Shown: positions 35,971 to 48,791 of the stretch, piece by piece
How positions within the stretch are numbered: the stretch's first letter is position 1
Layout: each line of letters starts with the position of its first letter
Source of the DNA: Norana najaformis
Lineage: Eukaryota > Annelida > Clitellata > Crassiclitellata > Hormogastridae
Direction of reading: 5' to 3'
DNA: 64,000 nucleotides
NCBI GenBank assembly: GCA_964023275.1
Contig: OZ029919.1
Coordinates: 33,073,561-33,137,560, forward strand
Position numbers and translations under genes: made by a program
Notes under the pieces: generated by a model
Database searches by the model: none
Told to the model about the DNA's origin: nothing
What the model saw: only the letters and a program-made list of their open reading frames with translations

Positions 35971-37938
35971 AGCTAATAAGGGGAAAAGTAGGCTCGTCTG
36001 ACGTAAGGTGGAAAAGAAAGCTGGTCAAATGGTCAGTCGTTCGGTCTGTCAATTGGTCAGTCGTTCGTTCGTTCGGTCTGCCATTCGGTCGGCGGTTTCT
36101 TGTGATGTAGGAAACTCAACTGACTTGTCGAAGCATCGACTAAGAATAGCATTCAACATACAGAATGAGTCTTCCAACGAATTCCAGAACAATCGCTGTT
36201 TGGGGCAGTGACACACACATACACACACGAGCACACACATACAATCACAAGAACAAAGCATACGCACACAAGCACATATACACACATGCAGGTCCACACA
36301 GACAGGCGAGCGGTTTATTGAAGCGACATACGATCTCAGCTTTTAATACTGGATCGTGGTGACTGAACAAACACATCTTTCAGTGAACTGATGAAAGCAC
36401 CTGTTTGTTCTACCAAGGCTCCTGTATCATACGTGTCACGTGTCTAGTCTTCAAAGCAATGCACTGAAGCATCAGGCACTAATTTAATCAAACCACTCAT
36501 GTGCATCGTCATCGTGGCCTTCACTCAGACATAACTGTGCTCTCTGAAGTACCTTTACAACACTCTGTGAACAGGCGACGCAAAATGTGCTTTGACACCA
36601 AACAGGTTGTCTAGCCACAACAGTGTCTGTTTCTAGCAGACATTACCCTTAGCACGTTTAATTATACATATCACATCATGTGTCTACTGTCATTATGACA
36701 TTAATACTTTGTTTGCAGGTCTGTGCAGCAATAAATATTTTCACACTAGTCAGGATTTGAATCAGAGACGCCAGGTGCTTAATCAGTTTGCCACAAAGAC
36801 GACAGGGAAAGACGAACCAGATCTTTTGCAATCAACGCAAACAGTGCCGCTATATAAATGCAGAAAGCATCATAAATAAATTCTCTCTGGACAAACAAAA
36901 CGATGGAAGCCAACAACAGTTCTGAACGCTTAATCGATGATTCCATTGATGTTCCTGCTTCACAATTCCTCCGTTTCAAGCACAAGCAAACAGATCGCTT
37001 TCATGGTTGGACTAGAAACAAGAAGATGTCATGACGCAGACATTTTCTTCAGCGAAGCATGTGAAGAGACTTGTCTTGGAGATGTTTTGGCATTAGTGGA
37101 ACGGGTAATCGAGAAACAAGGACTGTTCTTTGGCGACAAAAATTGTCTCAAAGCGTTAACGTGGCAATAGTTCTCATAAGGTGGAATATCTTTTTGGCAA
37201 ATCTTACCATTCGTTTTTAGGTCGAGTACCGGTTGCAAAAACAATCGAACTTGTAGAAGAACACGTTGAAGAGAAAAAAACACTAACAGCGGTGGTTGTT
37301 ATTTGACTCACAATGATTTGGAATGTGACAGAAAAATTCGTTTTGCGGAATACTATTGAGCCAGTTATAGATAGGGTTTACATTCGATCTAAAAATTGTA
37401 AAACTTCTCCGTTATTGAAGTACAGACAGTGAAATTTCAGTGGACAAACGCCTGTGCATGTTGCTGCAACTGGTGTATAGCAGATGCGGTAGTTGAGTTA
37501 CGAATTTCCGCAAGAGATCGTTGAATACTAACTTAGGCTAATCCCCGGTGAGTTTTGGTCATTGCCCTCTCGTCTTGGAACTGCGCGAGTCTTGAGATTA
37601 CAAGGACATCTGTCGTCAGTCGATGTTTGAAATCAGATTGTTTTCTTAACGATCTTTACGAACACTGTTCGCACTGTGTTTATACTCAGCTCAACCCTAT
37701 TCTTCAATACATCGCCAGGCAATAGAACAGTTCCGTTCTTGATTTTATTCATATATACAGGACATCCGGAGTCATCTTTTCCACGATTTTTCGCTGTTGT
37801 ACCCTGTATCCTCGTTGCTTCCAATCACATCTTCATGGCATCTCGTAGCGTCGCCGGATGGCTATCGAACTCACCGTGGTGCGGATCGATAGAGATCAGA
37901 ATCGAACAAGCAGTGAATTGAGGCGATTCTATTGAACG
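35971..37938. other. Intergenic before the channel cluster
   Basis: TCGGTC/GTTCGTTC repeats lie at about 36030-36090 and CACACA runs at about 36210-36300. A SINE-like segment at about 36740-36870 has GGATTTGAATCAGAGACG and tail GTGCCGCTATATAAATGCAG. Two plus/minus frames at 37633-37921 have no recognised domain. Confidence 0.5.
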
Positions 37939-37998
37939 GTGGTGACCGTCGTGATTAAATACTTCAACTACGTCGTCGTCCAAAACTCGGCCCTCGAT
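37939..37998 (+). pseudogene. Relic of a DEG/ENaC exon 2 start
   Basis: Twenty codons aligned with the start of exon 2 of the channel genes give VVTVVIKYFNYVVVQNSALD, against VVTVLMNYYNYVVIRNSAVV in gene 1. The 25 bases before it (GCGATTCTATTGAA) match the intron end of gene 1. The acceptor AG of gene 1 (GAAAG) is CG here (GAACG), so it could not be spliced. After codon 20 the sequence switches to a tRNA-like segment (GAGTTCGAATCTGCTG at about 38030). This is a fifth, truncated member of the cluster. Confidence 0.85.
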
Positions 37999-38171
37999 AG
38001 AGTCTTGGTCTGTAATCCAACGATTACGAGTTCGAATCTGCTGAGCGAACTCTGTGTAACGATCTTGGAGAAAACTCGTCTCGCTCCTCGGATTTAGATT
38101 TATTTAACTTTCGCTTAGTAAGTACAATGAATGATGCAACGAATACTGGCGCTATATAGGCAAACGAAATC

Positions 38172-40263
38172 ATGTTGCCCGAAATTGGTCAAGAGCTTCG
38201 GAGGTTCGCAGAGAACACGACGGTAAAGGGCATCGGTCGGACTGTCAGAGCGAACAACGCAGTGGCACGCACCTGCTGGGTGGTCTTCCTCGTCGTCTGC
38301 CTCGCGCTGCTCACGTTCCAGGTGAGAGTTTCTTTTAACTGAGTGTCACAAATAAAAACTCGATTACGTGTAAATGTTAAAGTACACGGTTTTACATTGC
38401 AACCAGATGGTCTAGGTCTTGCTCATTTTCCAACAAATTTATCGGGTGAGATCCTTAACCAGCACTGCCAGGTAGAATGGCCACCACGCCATTTAAGGTC
38501 CCAGTGCACGAACCGCATAGAAATCGCAGAGTTTCCAGTAGGAATTACCAAATATCGACCATAAACTCCCGTGTGTCAAGTAGAAATTTTCGAGTTTCGA
38601 GTAGCAAGACTTGAGTTTCTAGTAGCACAACTCTAGTATCATGAAAAAACTCAATAACGATTCGAGTTTCATCAGCAACCGGTATAAATTCTAGAGCAAT
38701 AATTTGAGATCCTCGAGTTTCGAGTAAACAGACTCGAGTACTGAATTGCATAACTGCATGCAGCCTATACAACAATTTAATCTAACAATCAGTAAATTGA
38801 GACGATTCTATTGAAAGGTGGTGACCGTCTTGATGAACTACTACAACTACGTCGTCATTCGAAACTCAGCCGTCGTTCAGACGTCACCGGAATTCCCAGA
38901 CGTCACAATCTGCAACCTGTTTCCACTCTCAGACCGAAAGAACTTCGACGTACGATACCAGAGCTACTTGCAGAAGCTCGAAACCCTCCGAACTAACGAA
39001 AGGTCGCCTGAGAAATTCCGAAACAACGACGGATTCTGGTACTTTATTAGATCGCTGATAGCTTATAATGTCAACGCACTTGATCCTCGCGTCGGCGCCG
39101 AAGAAGATCCGAACCAGGACGGGTTTGTCGTGGAGTGCCGCGAGAACCACTGGGACCTCTACAACGGTGTGGACTGTCCGTTGGTTCTGGAGCTTGATCG
39201 ACCGCTGCAGAGGTGCGTCCGAGTTCGCCCCCGCCTCAAGGATGCGGCTCTCGTCAAGATCGTACTGTTCGTGGACGACTTCTGGTCTGATGTTGTGGAC
39301 TCCTTCTACAGCTGGACACGGATGCCGATGTCCACCGGAGTTCGAGTAATGATCCACGCCAGAGGCACGAAGCCGGACACTAAGACTTCCATTTTTGTAC
39401 CGCCAGGTACGGACCAGACGATCACCGTGAAACAGACTAATATCACTAGATTGTCCCATCCGAGAGGGAACTGTACCAAACGACACATGATGGATTCTGA
39501 TCGCTCGGATTCTCCTCCCTACAATCAGGCGACTTGCATCAGTCTGTGTCGGCAGCGTCAGATGGCCGAAGCATGTCGTTGCATCGATACTTATGAGTTC
39601 TTCACCGAAGCGGAACTCCGTGCAGTCAACGGAACCTTTTGTTTGAACATCACGCAGTTCCTGCGTGACGTACCAACTTCGAATTTGTATGATACGGCAG
39701 TGATTGACGATATCTGGAACGTACTCAATTGCTGGTGGAACTTTGTTCCGGTCGAAGAGATCTGTGACTGTCCAGAACAATGTTCCGAGGTCAACTACGA
39801 GTTCAGCGTATCTGGAGCACGATGGCCGAGTCCAGTTTATCAACTGGCCTTCTACGATCGCTATCTACGTGGAAACAAGATCTACGGGACCAAGTTTTCC
39901 GATTATGAGACTATCAAAACGAACATTCAGTCTAGCGGTGCGGATACCCTAAAACGGGTTCGAGACCTGAAATTGATAGAGGACAATTTTCTTCAGGTGA
40001 CGGTAAAGATGAGCGAGAGGAGCGTTACGACCGTGACGGATATGTTGGCCATGTCCTGGGATACAATGGCCTCAAACCTGGGAGGATCTCTTAACCTTTG
40101 GTTGGGAATATCGGTTCTGACGGCAGCGGAAATAATCGAGCTGTTCTATTCATTGATGCAAATTCTCTGGAATAAGAATCGGATGGACGTTCAGGTTCCC
40201 CGAAAAGCGAAAGAAGCCACGAAACCTACAGTTCCAAAGAAACATATTATAGATCAGTGTTAG
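38172..40263 (+). CDS. DEG/ENaC-type sodium channel subunit, gene 1 (two exons, 531 aa)
   Basis: Exon 1 is 38172-38321 (donor CCAG|GTGAGA) and exon 2 is 38818-40263 (acceptor TTGAAAG), joined in phase 0. This is an amiloride-sensitive-type cation channel subunit with a short cytoplasmic N-terminus. TM1 spans about residues 33-55, followed by the family signature FPDVTICN (76-83). The ectodomain is large, with a Cys-rich core CISLCRQRQMAEACRCID (290-307) and CDCPEQC (366-372). TM2 lies at about 472-495 in GGSLNLWLGISVLTAAEIIE, where Gly-Ile-Ser (480-482) takes the place of the GxS selectivity filter. Several NxT glycosylation sites lie in the ectodomain (for example 258, 268, 321). The HG gating motif of many relatives is Lys19-Gly20 here. 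Such subunits form trimers. The gating stimulus cannot be read from sequence, and peptide-gated or acid-sensing relatives are possible. This copy has the longest C-terminal tail of the four. Confidence 0.93.
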
Positions 40264-41746
40264 CTCGTTTTCAGTTTTAAACTCTTTTGTCTAAAAAATC
40301 GTCTAAGTCGTATGATGTTGACGCGGACGTTTCTCGGTTTGCAAGATAGGATCTGGTAAAATCGGGGAAGGTTGTATGATGATGGATGAGGCAAAGCAAG
40401 ATCATGGAACGAGATTAGCATAATTCAAGCCAACAGTATACTGTGGAGATGATAGTCGAAATCCTGCATTTGGAACTCATGTAGTAAAGTTATTTGAAAA
40501 CAACAATGTTTTATTAAGTAGTAGTTGCATGTATTCTCAGATCGATGATAAATCGGGACATTCAGTTTGATCCGATAGCATACCCTTTTACCAACGAACA
40601 ATTTAATAATTTCAGCAAATCGCCTTCATCGCATGTGGCATGCTTTTGCACACGGTCCCAGTCCAATATTATTAGAGGTCCTGTTGATACCAAGTCCTCT
40701 GTGTTTTTGCGTTATTTCTCCGCCACAAACTGTTTAACAATAAGTTCACGTGACCTCATTTATTATTGAACACTTCGCGACATTAGTGCGGCGTTTTGAA
40801 GTAATTTTAAACTGTCTGGAGACAGGCGATATTAAAGGTTGTTTACCAACAGACGGTTCATGCCTAACAGCGTCCTAGGCACATTAGTATTTGTTCCAGC
40901 AGGCGCTACTTTTCACGTAGTTCATTATTTACTGTGTAGCTCAACAGCACGTCATAACTATTTCACACTACGCGTCAGGATTTGAACCTGGGTTGCGCAA
41001 AGAACTTGGCTTCGTTAATCAGCATTGAGAACGACAACCACGAGAACTGAACTGAAAATGTTTCTAAGTAGCGAACACATAAAATACACGAATCAGTGGC
41101 AGATGGATTATATCTGTGCCATCTAAACGATCGAAGCTAATAGCAGTGTGAGCCCTTTCAAGCGATTAACTCATTAATGCTTATAGCTAACAATTTCTCC
41201 ATTTGATTCAATATATAAATACATATAGAACACTTTCACGACAGAACCATAAAGGGCCAGTGATGCATGGAAACGCCCCTCAGTCTTGGAGATGATTTGA
41301 CATCAGTGCGTCCGGTAGCCGAAGTATTTCTGCAAAGAGACAGGTAATGCAGTTTAGCGATAAACTTCTCGCAGTGCATTAGCGTGCAAATACTTGTTGG
41401 ACAATCTTAATACTGTCTCGTTACGTCCTACTGTTACTGTCCAGTCCAACTCTTCATGTTTCAAATCCATGAAATACTGTATCTTGCTCCTCGACACGTC
41501 CTTGTTAGTGAGCCCTGCATAACTTCCTTCTCCACGAAGTGGCACATTGGTCTGTCTATCTGGTAGCATGCCAGTTCTGTAATCCATCGATTGCAGGCAC
41601 GAGCCCGTTGGGTGGACTACGTGTAAGAAACTTGCACAAAATACTTGAGTCTCAAATTCAGATTTACTGATCTTTGGTGTAAGAGAAGTTAATAAATACT
41701 GCAATAAATAAATAAATACTGCAAAGGTAATGCATGAGCAGAAAGT
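40264..41746. repeat. Spacer of the channel array, unit 1
   Basis: It is homologous in the same order to 43548-45214. The first 600 bases are nearly identical to the spacer after gene 2, including a 74-codon open frame at 40545 repeated at 43931. A tRNA-like segment (GGATTTGAACCTGGGTTGCG) lies at about 40979. The end carries the shared leader with TAATAAATACTGC just before gene 2. Confidence 0.8.
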
Positions 41747-43547
41747 ATGCTAACCGAAATTCGTCAAGAGCTTCGGAGGTTCGCAGAGAACACGACGCTC
41801 AAAGGCATCGGTCGGACGGTCAGAGCGAACAACGGAGTGGCACGCACCTGCTGGGTGGTCTTCCTCGTCGTCTGCCTCGCGCTGCTCATGTTCCAGGTGA
41901 GGGCTTCTTTACATGGAATGTCGAGTATCACGAAAATAAAACTTGAGTATAAATTTTAAAGTGGAGTAGAAAAATTACCTAGCATCGAGTTGAGAATTTC
42001 CATTCATCAGGCTGAAAACGGGAGTCCCGAGTGGCCGAGTTGAAATTGTCCAGTATCGAGTTTGAATATTTAATTTAGATTTTTTAGTACAGGGTAGAAA
42101 TCGAGCATCAAGTATCGAGTAAAAGATATTAATTATCAAGTTGAGATTCTCGATAAGGGAGTAAAATCTGAAATTTGAGTGATAATGATTCCAGGTTGTG
42201 ACCGTCTTGATGAACTACTACAACTACGTTGTCATCAGAAACTCAGCCGTCGTTCAGACGTCACCGGAATTCCCAGATGTCACAATCTGCAACCTGTTCC
42301 CACTCTCAGACCGAAAGAACTTCGACGTACAATACCAGAGCTACTTGCAGAAACTTGACTTTCTCCACAAACACGGAAGATTCTCTGAAGATTTGCGACT
42401 CAACGACGAATTCTTGCACTTCTTTCGATCGCTGTTCACCTACAACGTAAACATGCTTGATCGTCGGATCGGCGCCGATGAAAATCCGAACCAGGACGGG
42501 TTTGTCGTGGAGTGCTTCGAAAACCACTGGAACCTCTACAACGGAGTAGAATGTGAGTTGCTTTTCGAGCTCGGCCGGCCGCTGCAGAGATGCGTCCGAG
42601 TTAGGCCCAGCCTCAAGGATGCGGCCCTCGTCAAGATCATACTGTTCGTGGACGACTTCTGGTCTGACGTCGTTGACTCCTTCTACAGCTGGACACGGAT
42701 GCCGATGTCTACCGGAGTTCGAGTTATGATCCACGCCAGAGGTACGAAGCCGGACACGAAGGCTTCCATTTTTGTACCGCCAGGTACGGACCAGACGATC
42801 ACCGTGAAGCAGACGAATATCACTCGCTTGCCGCACCCGAGAGGAAACTGTACCAAACGACGCCTGGTGGATTCTGATCGCGCGGATTCTCCTCCCTACA
42901 ATCAGGCGACTTGCATCAGTCTTTGTCGGCAGCGTCAGATGGTTGAAGCGTGTCGCTGCATCGATACGTTTGAGTTCTTCACCGAAGCGAAACTCCGAGC
43001 AGTGAACGGAACCTTTTGTTTGAACATCACGCAGTTCCTGCGTGACGTATCTTCTTCGAACGATACGGCGATATTCGACGATATCTGGAACGTACTCAAG
43101 TGCTGGTGGTACTTGGAACCGGTCGAGGAGATCTGCGACTGTCCAGTAGAATGTTCCGAGATTAACTACGAGTTCAGCGTGTCTGGAGCACGATGGCCCA
43201 GTCCAGTTTATCAACTGGCCTTCTACGATCGCTACCTACGTGGAAACAAGATCTACGGGACCAAGTTTTCCGATTACGAAACCCTCAAAACGAACATTAA
43301 GTCTAGCGGTGCGGATACCCTAAGACGGGTTCGAGACCTGAAACTGATAGAGGACAATTTTCTTCAGGTGACGGTAAAGATGAGCGAGAGGAGCGTTACG
43401 ACCGTGACGGATATGTTGGCCATGTCCTGGGATACAATGGCCTCAAACCTGGGAGGATCTCTTAACCTTTGGTTGGGAATATCGGTTCTGACGGCGGCGG
43501 AAATAATCGAGCTGTTCTATTCATTGATGCAAATTCTCTGGAATTAG
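41747..43547 (+). CDS. DEG/ENaC-type sodium channel subunit, gene 2 (two exons, 500 aa)
   Basis: Exon 1 is 41747-41896 and exon 2 is 42195-43547 (acceptor GATTCCAG), phase 0. All family landmarks of gene 1 are present: FPDVTICN, CISLCRQRQMVEACRCID, CDCPVECSEINYEFS and GGSLNLWLGIS. The frame stops right after TM2 (ILWN, TAG), where gene 1 has AAG for Lys. The bases after the stop still match the tail of gene 1 in frame to its TAG, so one A-to-T change removed about 29 residues of cytoplasmic tail. The pore and ectodomain are intact, so this copy may still be functional. The ectodomain differs from gene 1 mainly in the first 150 residues of exon 2 and near the SSSNDTAIFDD segment. Confidence 0.92.
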
Positions 43548-45214
43548 AATCGGATGGACGTCCAGGTTCCCCGAAAAGCGAAAGAAGCCACGAAATCTAC
43601 AGTTCCAAAGAAACATATTATAGATCAGTGTTAGCTCGTTTTCCGTTAGCTCGTTTTCAGTTTTAAACTCTTTTGTCTAAAAAATCGTCTAAGTCGTATG
43701 ATGTTGACGCGGACGTTTCTCGGTTTGCAAGATAGGTTCTGGTAAAATCGGGGACGGTTGTATGATGATGGATGAGGCAAAGCAAGATCATGGAACGAGA
43801 TTAGCATAATTCAAGCGATCAGTATATTGTGGAGTTGATAGTCGAAATCCTGCATTTGGAACTCATGTAGTAAAGTTATTTGAAAACAACAATGTTTTAT
43901 TAAGTAGTAGTTGCATGTATTCTCAGATCGATGATAAATCGGGACATTCAGTTTGATCCGATAGCATACCCTTTTACCAACGAACAATTTAATAATTTCA
44001 GCAAATCGCCTTCATCGCATGTGGCATGCTTTTGCACACGGTCCCAGTCCAATATTATTAGAGGTCCTGTTGATACCAAGTCCTCTGTGTTTTTGCGTTA
44101 TTTCTCCGCCACAAACTGTTTAACAATAAGTTCACGTGACCTCATTTATTATTGAACACTTCGCGACATTAGTGCGGCGTTTTGAAGTAATTTTAAACTT
44201 TCTGGAGACAGGTGACATTTAGGGTTGTTTACCAACAGACACTTTATATCTAACAGCGTCCTAGCCACATTAGTATTTGTTTTACTTTTCACATAGTTAA
44301 TTATTCCCTGTGAAACTCAACAATACGTCATCAGTTATTTCAAACGAGGCGTCGTGATTTGAACCTGGGACGTGAAAAGGACTTGGCGTCGTTAACTAGC
44401 CTTGAAAACGACACATACTGTACGACAGCTGAACTGAAAATGTTGCAATTAACGAACACAAAAATACACAAATCGATGGCAAATGGATTATAACTGTTTC
44501 AACTAAAAGATCGAAGCTAATAGCAATTGTGAGCCTTTTAAACGATTATCCCATTAATGTTCATCCCTCGCAGTTTCTCCATTTACTTCAATAAATAAAC
44601 CCACATGGATTACTTTCACGACAGAACCATAAATTACCAAATTTCATGAGTGTTGCTAACGCAAACACCATGCTCAGTGATGCGTGGAAACGCCCCTCAG
44701 CCTTGGAGATGATTTGACATCAGTGCGTCCGGCAGTCGAAGAATTTCTGCAAAGAGACAGGTAATGCAGTTTAGCGATAAACTTCTCGCAGTGCATTAGC
44801 GTGCAAATACTTGTTGGACGGTCGAATGTATAGCTCTTGCAAGTCTTCACACTGTCCTCTGCCGCTCTCGTTACGTCCTCCTGTTACAGTCCAGTCCAAC
44901 TCTTCATGTTTCAAGTCCATGAAATCCTGTGTCTTGCTCTTCTGCGCTTCCTTGTTAGTGAGCCCTGCATAAATTCCTTCTCCACAATCTCGCTCATAAT
45001 ATCATCAATTGACCCAAACAGACACTGATCTGTCTATCTGGTAGCTTTCCGGTTCTGCAATCCATCGATAGCGGGCACGAGCCTTTTCAGTGGATTCATT
45101 TTACCGACCCTGCACAGGTTGCATGCCCACGCTGGTCTCAGAACCAGATTAACTTACATTTGGCGTAATAAAAGGAATAAATTAATAAATAGTGGAGCCA
45201 CATGAGCACAAAGT
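43548..45214. repeat. Spacer of the channel array, unit 2
   Basis: It begins with the former in-frame tail of gene 2 and a small duplication of TTAGCTCGTTTTC. It continues as a close copy of 40264-41746, with a tRNA-like GTGATTTGAACCTGGG at about 44350. A leader AACCAGATTAACTTACATTT plus GCGTAATAAAAG at about 45143-45175 is shared with the spacer before gene 4. Confidence 0.8.
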
Positions 45215-47063
45215 ATGCTAACCGAAATTCGTCAAGAGCTGCGTAGGTTCGCAGAGAACACGACGGTAAAGGGCATCGGTCGGACGGTCAGAGCGAACAA
45301 CGGAGTGGCACGCACCTGCTGGGAGGTCTTCCTCGTCGTCTGTTTCGCGCTGCTCATGTTCCAGGTGAGTGCTCCATGGCATCGAGTGTCGAGTATCACG
45401 AAAATGAAACTTGAGTATAAATTCTAAAGAGCAGTAGAAAAATTACCTAGCATCGAGTTAAAAAATTTCATTGTATCAAGTTTAAAACCAGCGTCGCGAG
45501 TGGCCGAGTGGAAATTGTACGTTATTAAGTTCAAACGTTTGGAATATTTAATTTAAATTTTCAAATATAAAGTTGAAAATTAGGATATCCAGCAGCGAGT
45601 AAAAGAAATTGAGTATCAAATTAAGATTCTCGATTATTGTGTAAAATCTGAAATTTGAGTGATAATGATTCCAGGTTGTTACCGTCTTGATGAACTACTA
45701 TAACTACGTCGTCATCCGAAACTCAGCCGTCGTTCAGACGTCACCGGAATTTCCAGACGTCACAATCTGCAATCTGTTTCCACTCTCAGACCGAAAGAAC
45801 TTCGACGTACGATACCAGAGCTACTTGGAAAAACTTGACTTTCTTCACAAACACGGAAGATTGTCTGAAGATTTGCGACTCAACGACGGATTCTTGCACT
45901 TCTTTCGATCGCTGTTCACCTACAACGTAAACACGCTTGCTCCTCGGATCGGCGCCGACGAAAATCCGAACCAGGACGGGTTTGTCGTGGAGTGCTTCGA
46001 AAACCACTGGGACCTCTACAACGGAGTAGAATGTGCGTTGCTTTTCGAGCTCGGCCGGCCGCTGCAGAGATGCGTCCGAGTCCGGCCCAGCTTCAAGGAT
46101 GCGGCCCTCGTCAAGATCGTACTGTTCGTGGACGACTTCTGGTCTGACGTCGTTGACTCCTTCTTCAGCTGGACACGGATGCCGATGTCTACCGGAGTCC
46201 GAGTTATGATCCACGCCAGAGGCACGAAGCCGGACACGAAAACTTCCATTTTTGTGCCGCCAGGTACGGACCAGACGATCACTGTGAAGCAGACGAATAT
46301 CACTCGCTTGTCGCACCCGAGAGGAAACTGTACCAAACGGAGCCTGATGGATCCTGATCGCGCGGATTCTCCTCCCTACAATCAGGCGACTTGCATCAGT
46401 CTGTGTCGGCAGCGTCAGATGGTTGAAGCGTGTCGCTGCATCGATGCGTTTGAGTTCTTCACCGAAGCGGAACTCGAAGAAGTCAATGGAACTTTTTGTT
46501 TGAACATCACGCAGTTCCTGCGTGACGTATCTTCTTCGAACGATACGGCGATATTCGACGATATCTGGAACGTACTCAAGTGCGGGTGGTATTTGGAACC
46601 GGTCGAAGAGATCTGCGACTGCCCAGAACAATGTTCCGAGGTTAACTACGAGTTCAGCGTGTCTGGAGCACGATGGCCCAGTCCAGTTTATCAACTGGCC
46701 TTCTACGATCGCTATCTACGTGGAAACAAGATCTACGGGACCAAGTTTTCCGATTACGAAACCCTCAAAACGAACATTAAGTCTAGCGGTGCGGATACCC
46801 TAAGACGGGTTCGAGACCTGAAACTGATAGAGGACAATTTTCTTCAGGTGACGGTAAAGATGAGCGAGAGGAGCGTTACGACCGTTACGGATATGTTGGC
46901 CATGTCCTGGGATACGATGGCCTCAAACCTCGGCGGATCACTGAACCTTTGGTTGGGAATATCGGTTCTGACGGCAGCGGAAATTATCGAGCTGTTCTAT
47001 TCATTGATGCAAATTCTCTGGAATAAGAATCGGATGGACGTTCAGGTTCCCGAGATGCGATAG
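45215..47063 (+). CDS. DEG/ENaC-type sodium channel subunit, gene 3 (two exons, 512 aa)
   Basis: Exon 1 is 45215-45364 and exon 2 is 45675-47063, phase 0, with the same signals as gene 2. FPDVTICN, the Cys-rich ectodomain core, CDCPEQCSEVNYEFSVS and GGSLNLWLGIS are intact. Two differences stand out. In TM1 a Glu replaces Val (TCWEVFLVVC against TCWVVFLVVC in genes 1 and 2), a charged residue inside the predicted membrane helix. At the C-terminus a one-base deletion relative to gene 1 (VPRKAKE becomes VPEMR, stop) shortens the tail by about 20 residues. A poly(A) signal AATAAA at 47241 follows the stop by about 180 bases. Confidence 0.92.
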
Positions 47064-48791
47064 AAGCTACGAAACCTTCAGCTATAAAGAAACATATTAT
47101 AGATCAGTGTTGCAATATAGGATGTGGTAAAATTGCATAAGGTAAAATAATAGTCAGTGGAGTGAAGTAAAATGATACATCGTCTCTTAATGCGATATGA
47201 CTGTGTTTTGTGCAGTCGACAGTATAAACTATTTAATAACAATAAAAATTTAATTAGTGACTGCATTCATCCTTGGATTATTGACAAATTCGGACAATCC
47301 GTTTGATCCGAATGCATATAATTTCTCAGAGGACCAATGTAATAACTGCTGGAAGTCAGTCTCATCGGATTTCGTATACTTTGGCACACGGCTCTAGTGT
47401 GAAAATTTCAGCAAATCAAATTTATCCAATGTGGCCTGCTTTTGCACACGGCCCCATTCGGATTATTTCAGCCAATCAAATTCATCAGATATCGCATGCT
47501 TCTGCATGCTGAGATGGCGCCAGCAGACTGTGTAGAGCGTTGTTTCTGTTGTCTGCTTTAAATTCTGTTTTGTGAGGCGCGTCTAATATTATGCTAATTT
47601 TTCTGTGTTCACCTTTCCAGCGAACGAGGCAAGATCGCTCCTGTTTTCGTGTATCCATTCTTTAATCGCTTCTACATTCCCTCAGGTCAGTTTTTATTTT
47701 TCTTGTGCCCTCCTTTGTTTTTGTTTTTACCCCTCGAGTCTCTTTCTGGTCCGCGTCGCGTCTTCTTCAGTCCGCCATCTTGATCATTATGTCTCCGTTG
47801 GGTCTGTCGTTGCGTTTTCTAATCTGTCGCTTTACACCTAATCCCTTCTTTCTGTTACACCTACATTCCTCTCCGAGCTTCACACACTGCCCCCTGCTAC
47901 TCTGCAATGTAGTCACTTGAATTCTATCTTCTCTGGCTCGGCGTCCATTGAAACATTCATCGGCCACTAAGCCTCTGAAACGTTGGTGGCAATTTTACAC
48001 TGCGGTGACATTCACTCAACGCCGGCCCGAGAAGCCCTTCAATACCTAAATGTCCTCCTTTTCGTCCCTCTCGTCTGCCTACAAGAAATTCCTTCAATAC
48101 TCTCTCAACGTTTGGTCACTGCCTAAGCCTAAAAATCTGTCATCTTTAGAGATCTTGTCTCTTGCATGTGTCTCATCGATCGATGTCTGTCATCATATTT
48201 CTCTTTTTAGTCTTGTCTTGTAAATCTTGTGATATTTTAAGCCACCCTTGTTCCGAAGGCTGGTCGCATCATGGACAATCCTTCAACACTCCGTTACACT
48301 CGTCCCTGTCCTCGCCCGATCTCGTCATGTCCTCCTGTGACAGATCAGTCCAGCTCTTCATGTATTCCATCCACGAAATTCTCTCTTCCTCTCTGACGCT
48401 TCCTCGATCGTGTGCCCTGCGTATTATCCTTCTCCAGTAACTCATTCTCGGTGCCTCCCTTCTCGTGTTCGTGCCACTTCATGATGTCAATAACTGCACA
48501 ACTCAGTCAGCTTGCATTATTAGACTTGCTAAATCTTTTTTACTTTACTTCAGTTGTCATTATTTAACCATACGCTATTTCACCAAACGGACATAGCGCG
48601 GTGGTCTTTCTGGTAATACGTCGTTTCTCTAATCCATCGATTGCGGGGGAACGCGCCGGCTGATTGGACTCACTGTAACGAACCTGCACGGATTGCTTGC
48701 CCACGACGCTTGTCTCAGAACCAGATTAACTTACATTTCGCGTAATAAAAGCACTGAATTAATAAATAGTGGAGGCACATGAGCACAGAGT
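47064..48791. other. Spacer of the channel array, unit 3
   Basis: Candidate poly(A) signal of gene 3 at 47241. At about 47330-47510 a unit of roughly 65 bp (ATTTCAGCAAATCAAATTCA, then TGGCATGCTTTTGCACACGG-like text) occurs about three times, expanded from a single copy in the spacers of genes 1 and 2. A tRNA-like segment (TAATCCATCGATTGCGGGGG) lies at about 48632. The shared leader GCGTAATAAAAG lies just before gene 4. Frames at 47605-47967 and 48162-48440 have no recognised domain. Confidence 0.6.

Noticed and set aside
35327..36052. A 241-codon Ser/Phe-rich minus-strand frame
   Set aside because: It lies on a polypurine tract with no stops on either strand.
38929..39843. A 300-codon antisense open frame opposite channel exon 2, repeated in genes 2 and 3
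   Set aside because: It mirrors the sense gene in every copy and has no domain. It exists because the sense codon use avoids the complementary stops.
40975..41045. tRNA gene in the channel spacer
   Set aside because: Only a B-box-like GGATTTGAACCTGGG is clear. The acceptor stem and anticodon arm do not fold, so it is a SINE-type remnant.
40545..44155. A 74-codon open frame found identically after genes 1 and 2
   Set aside because: The identity comes from recent duplication of the spacer. The frame is lost in the spacers after genes 3 and 4 and has no domain.
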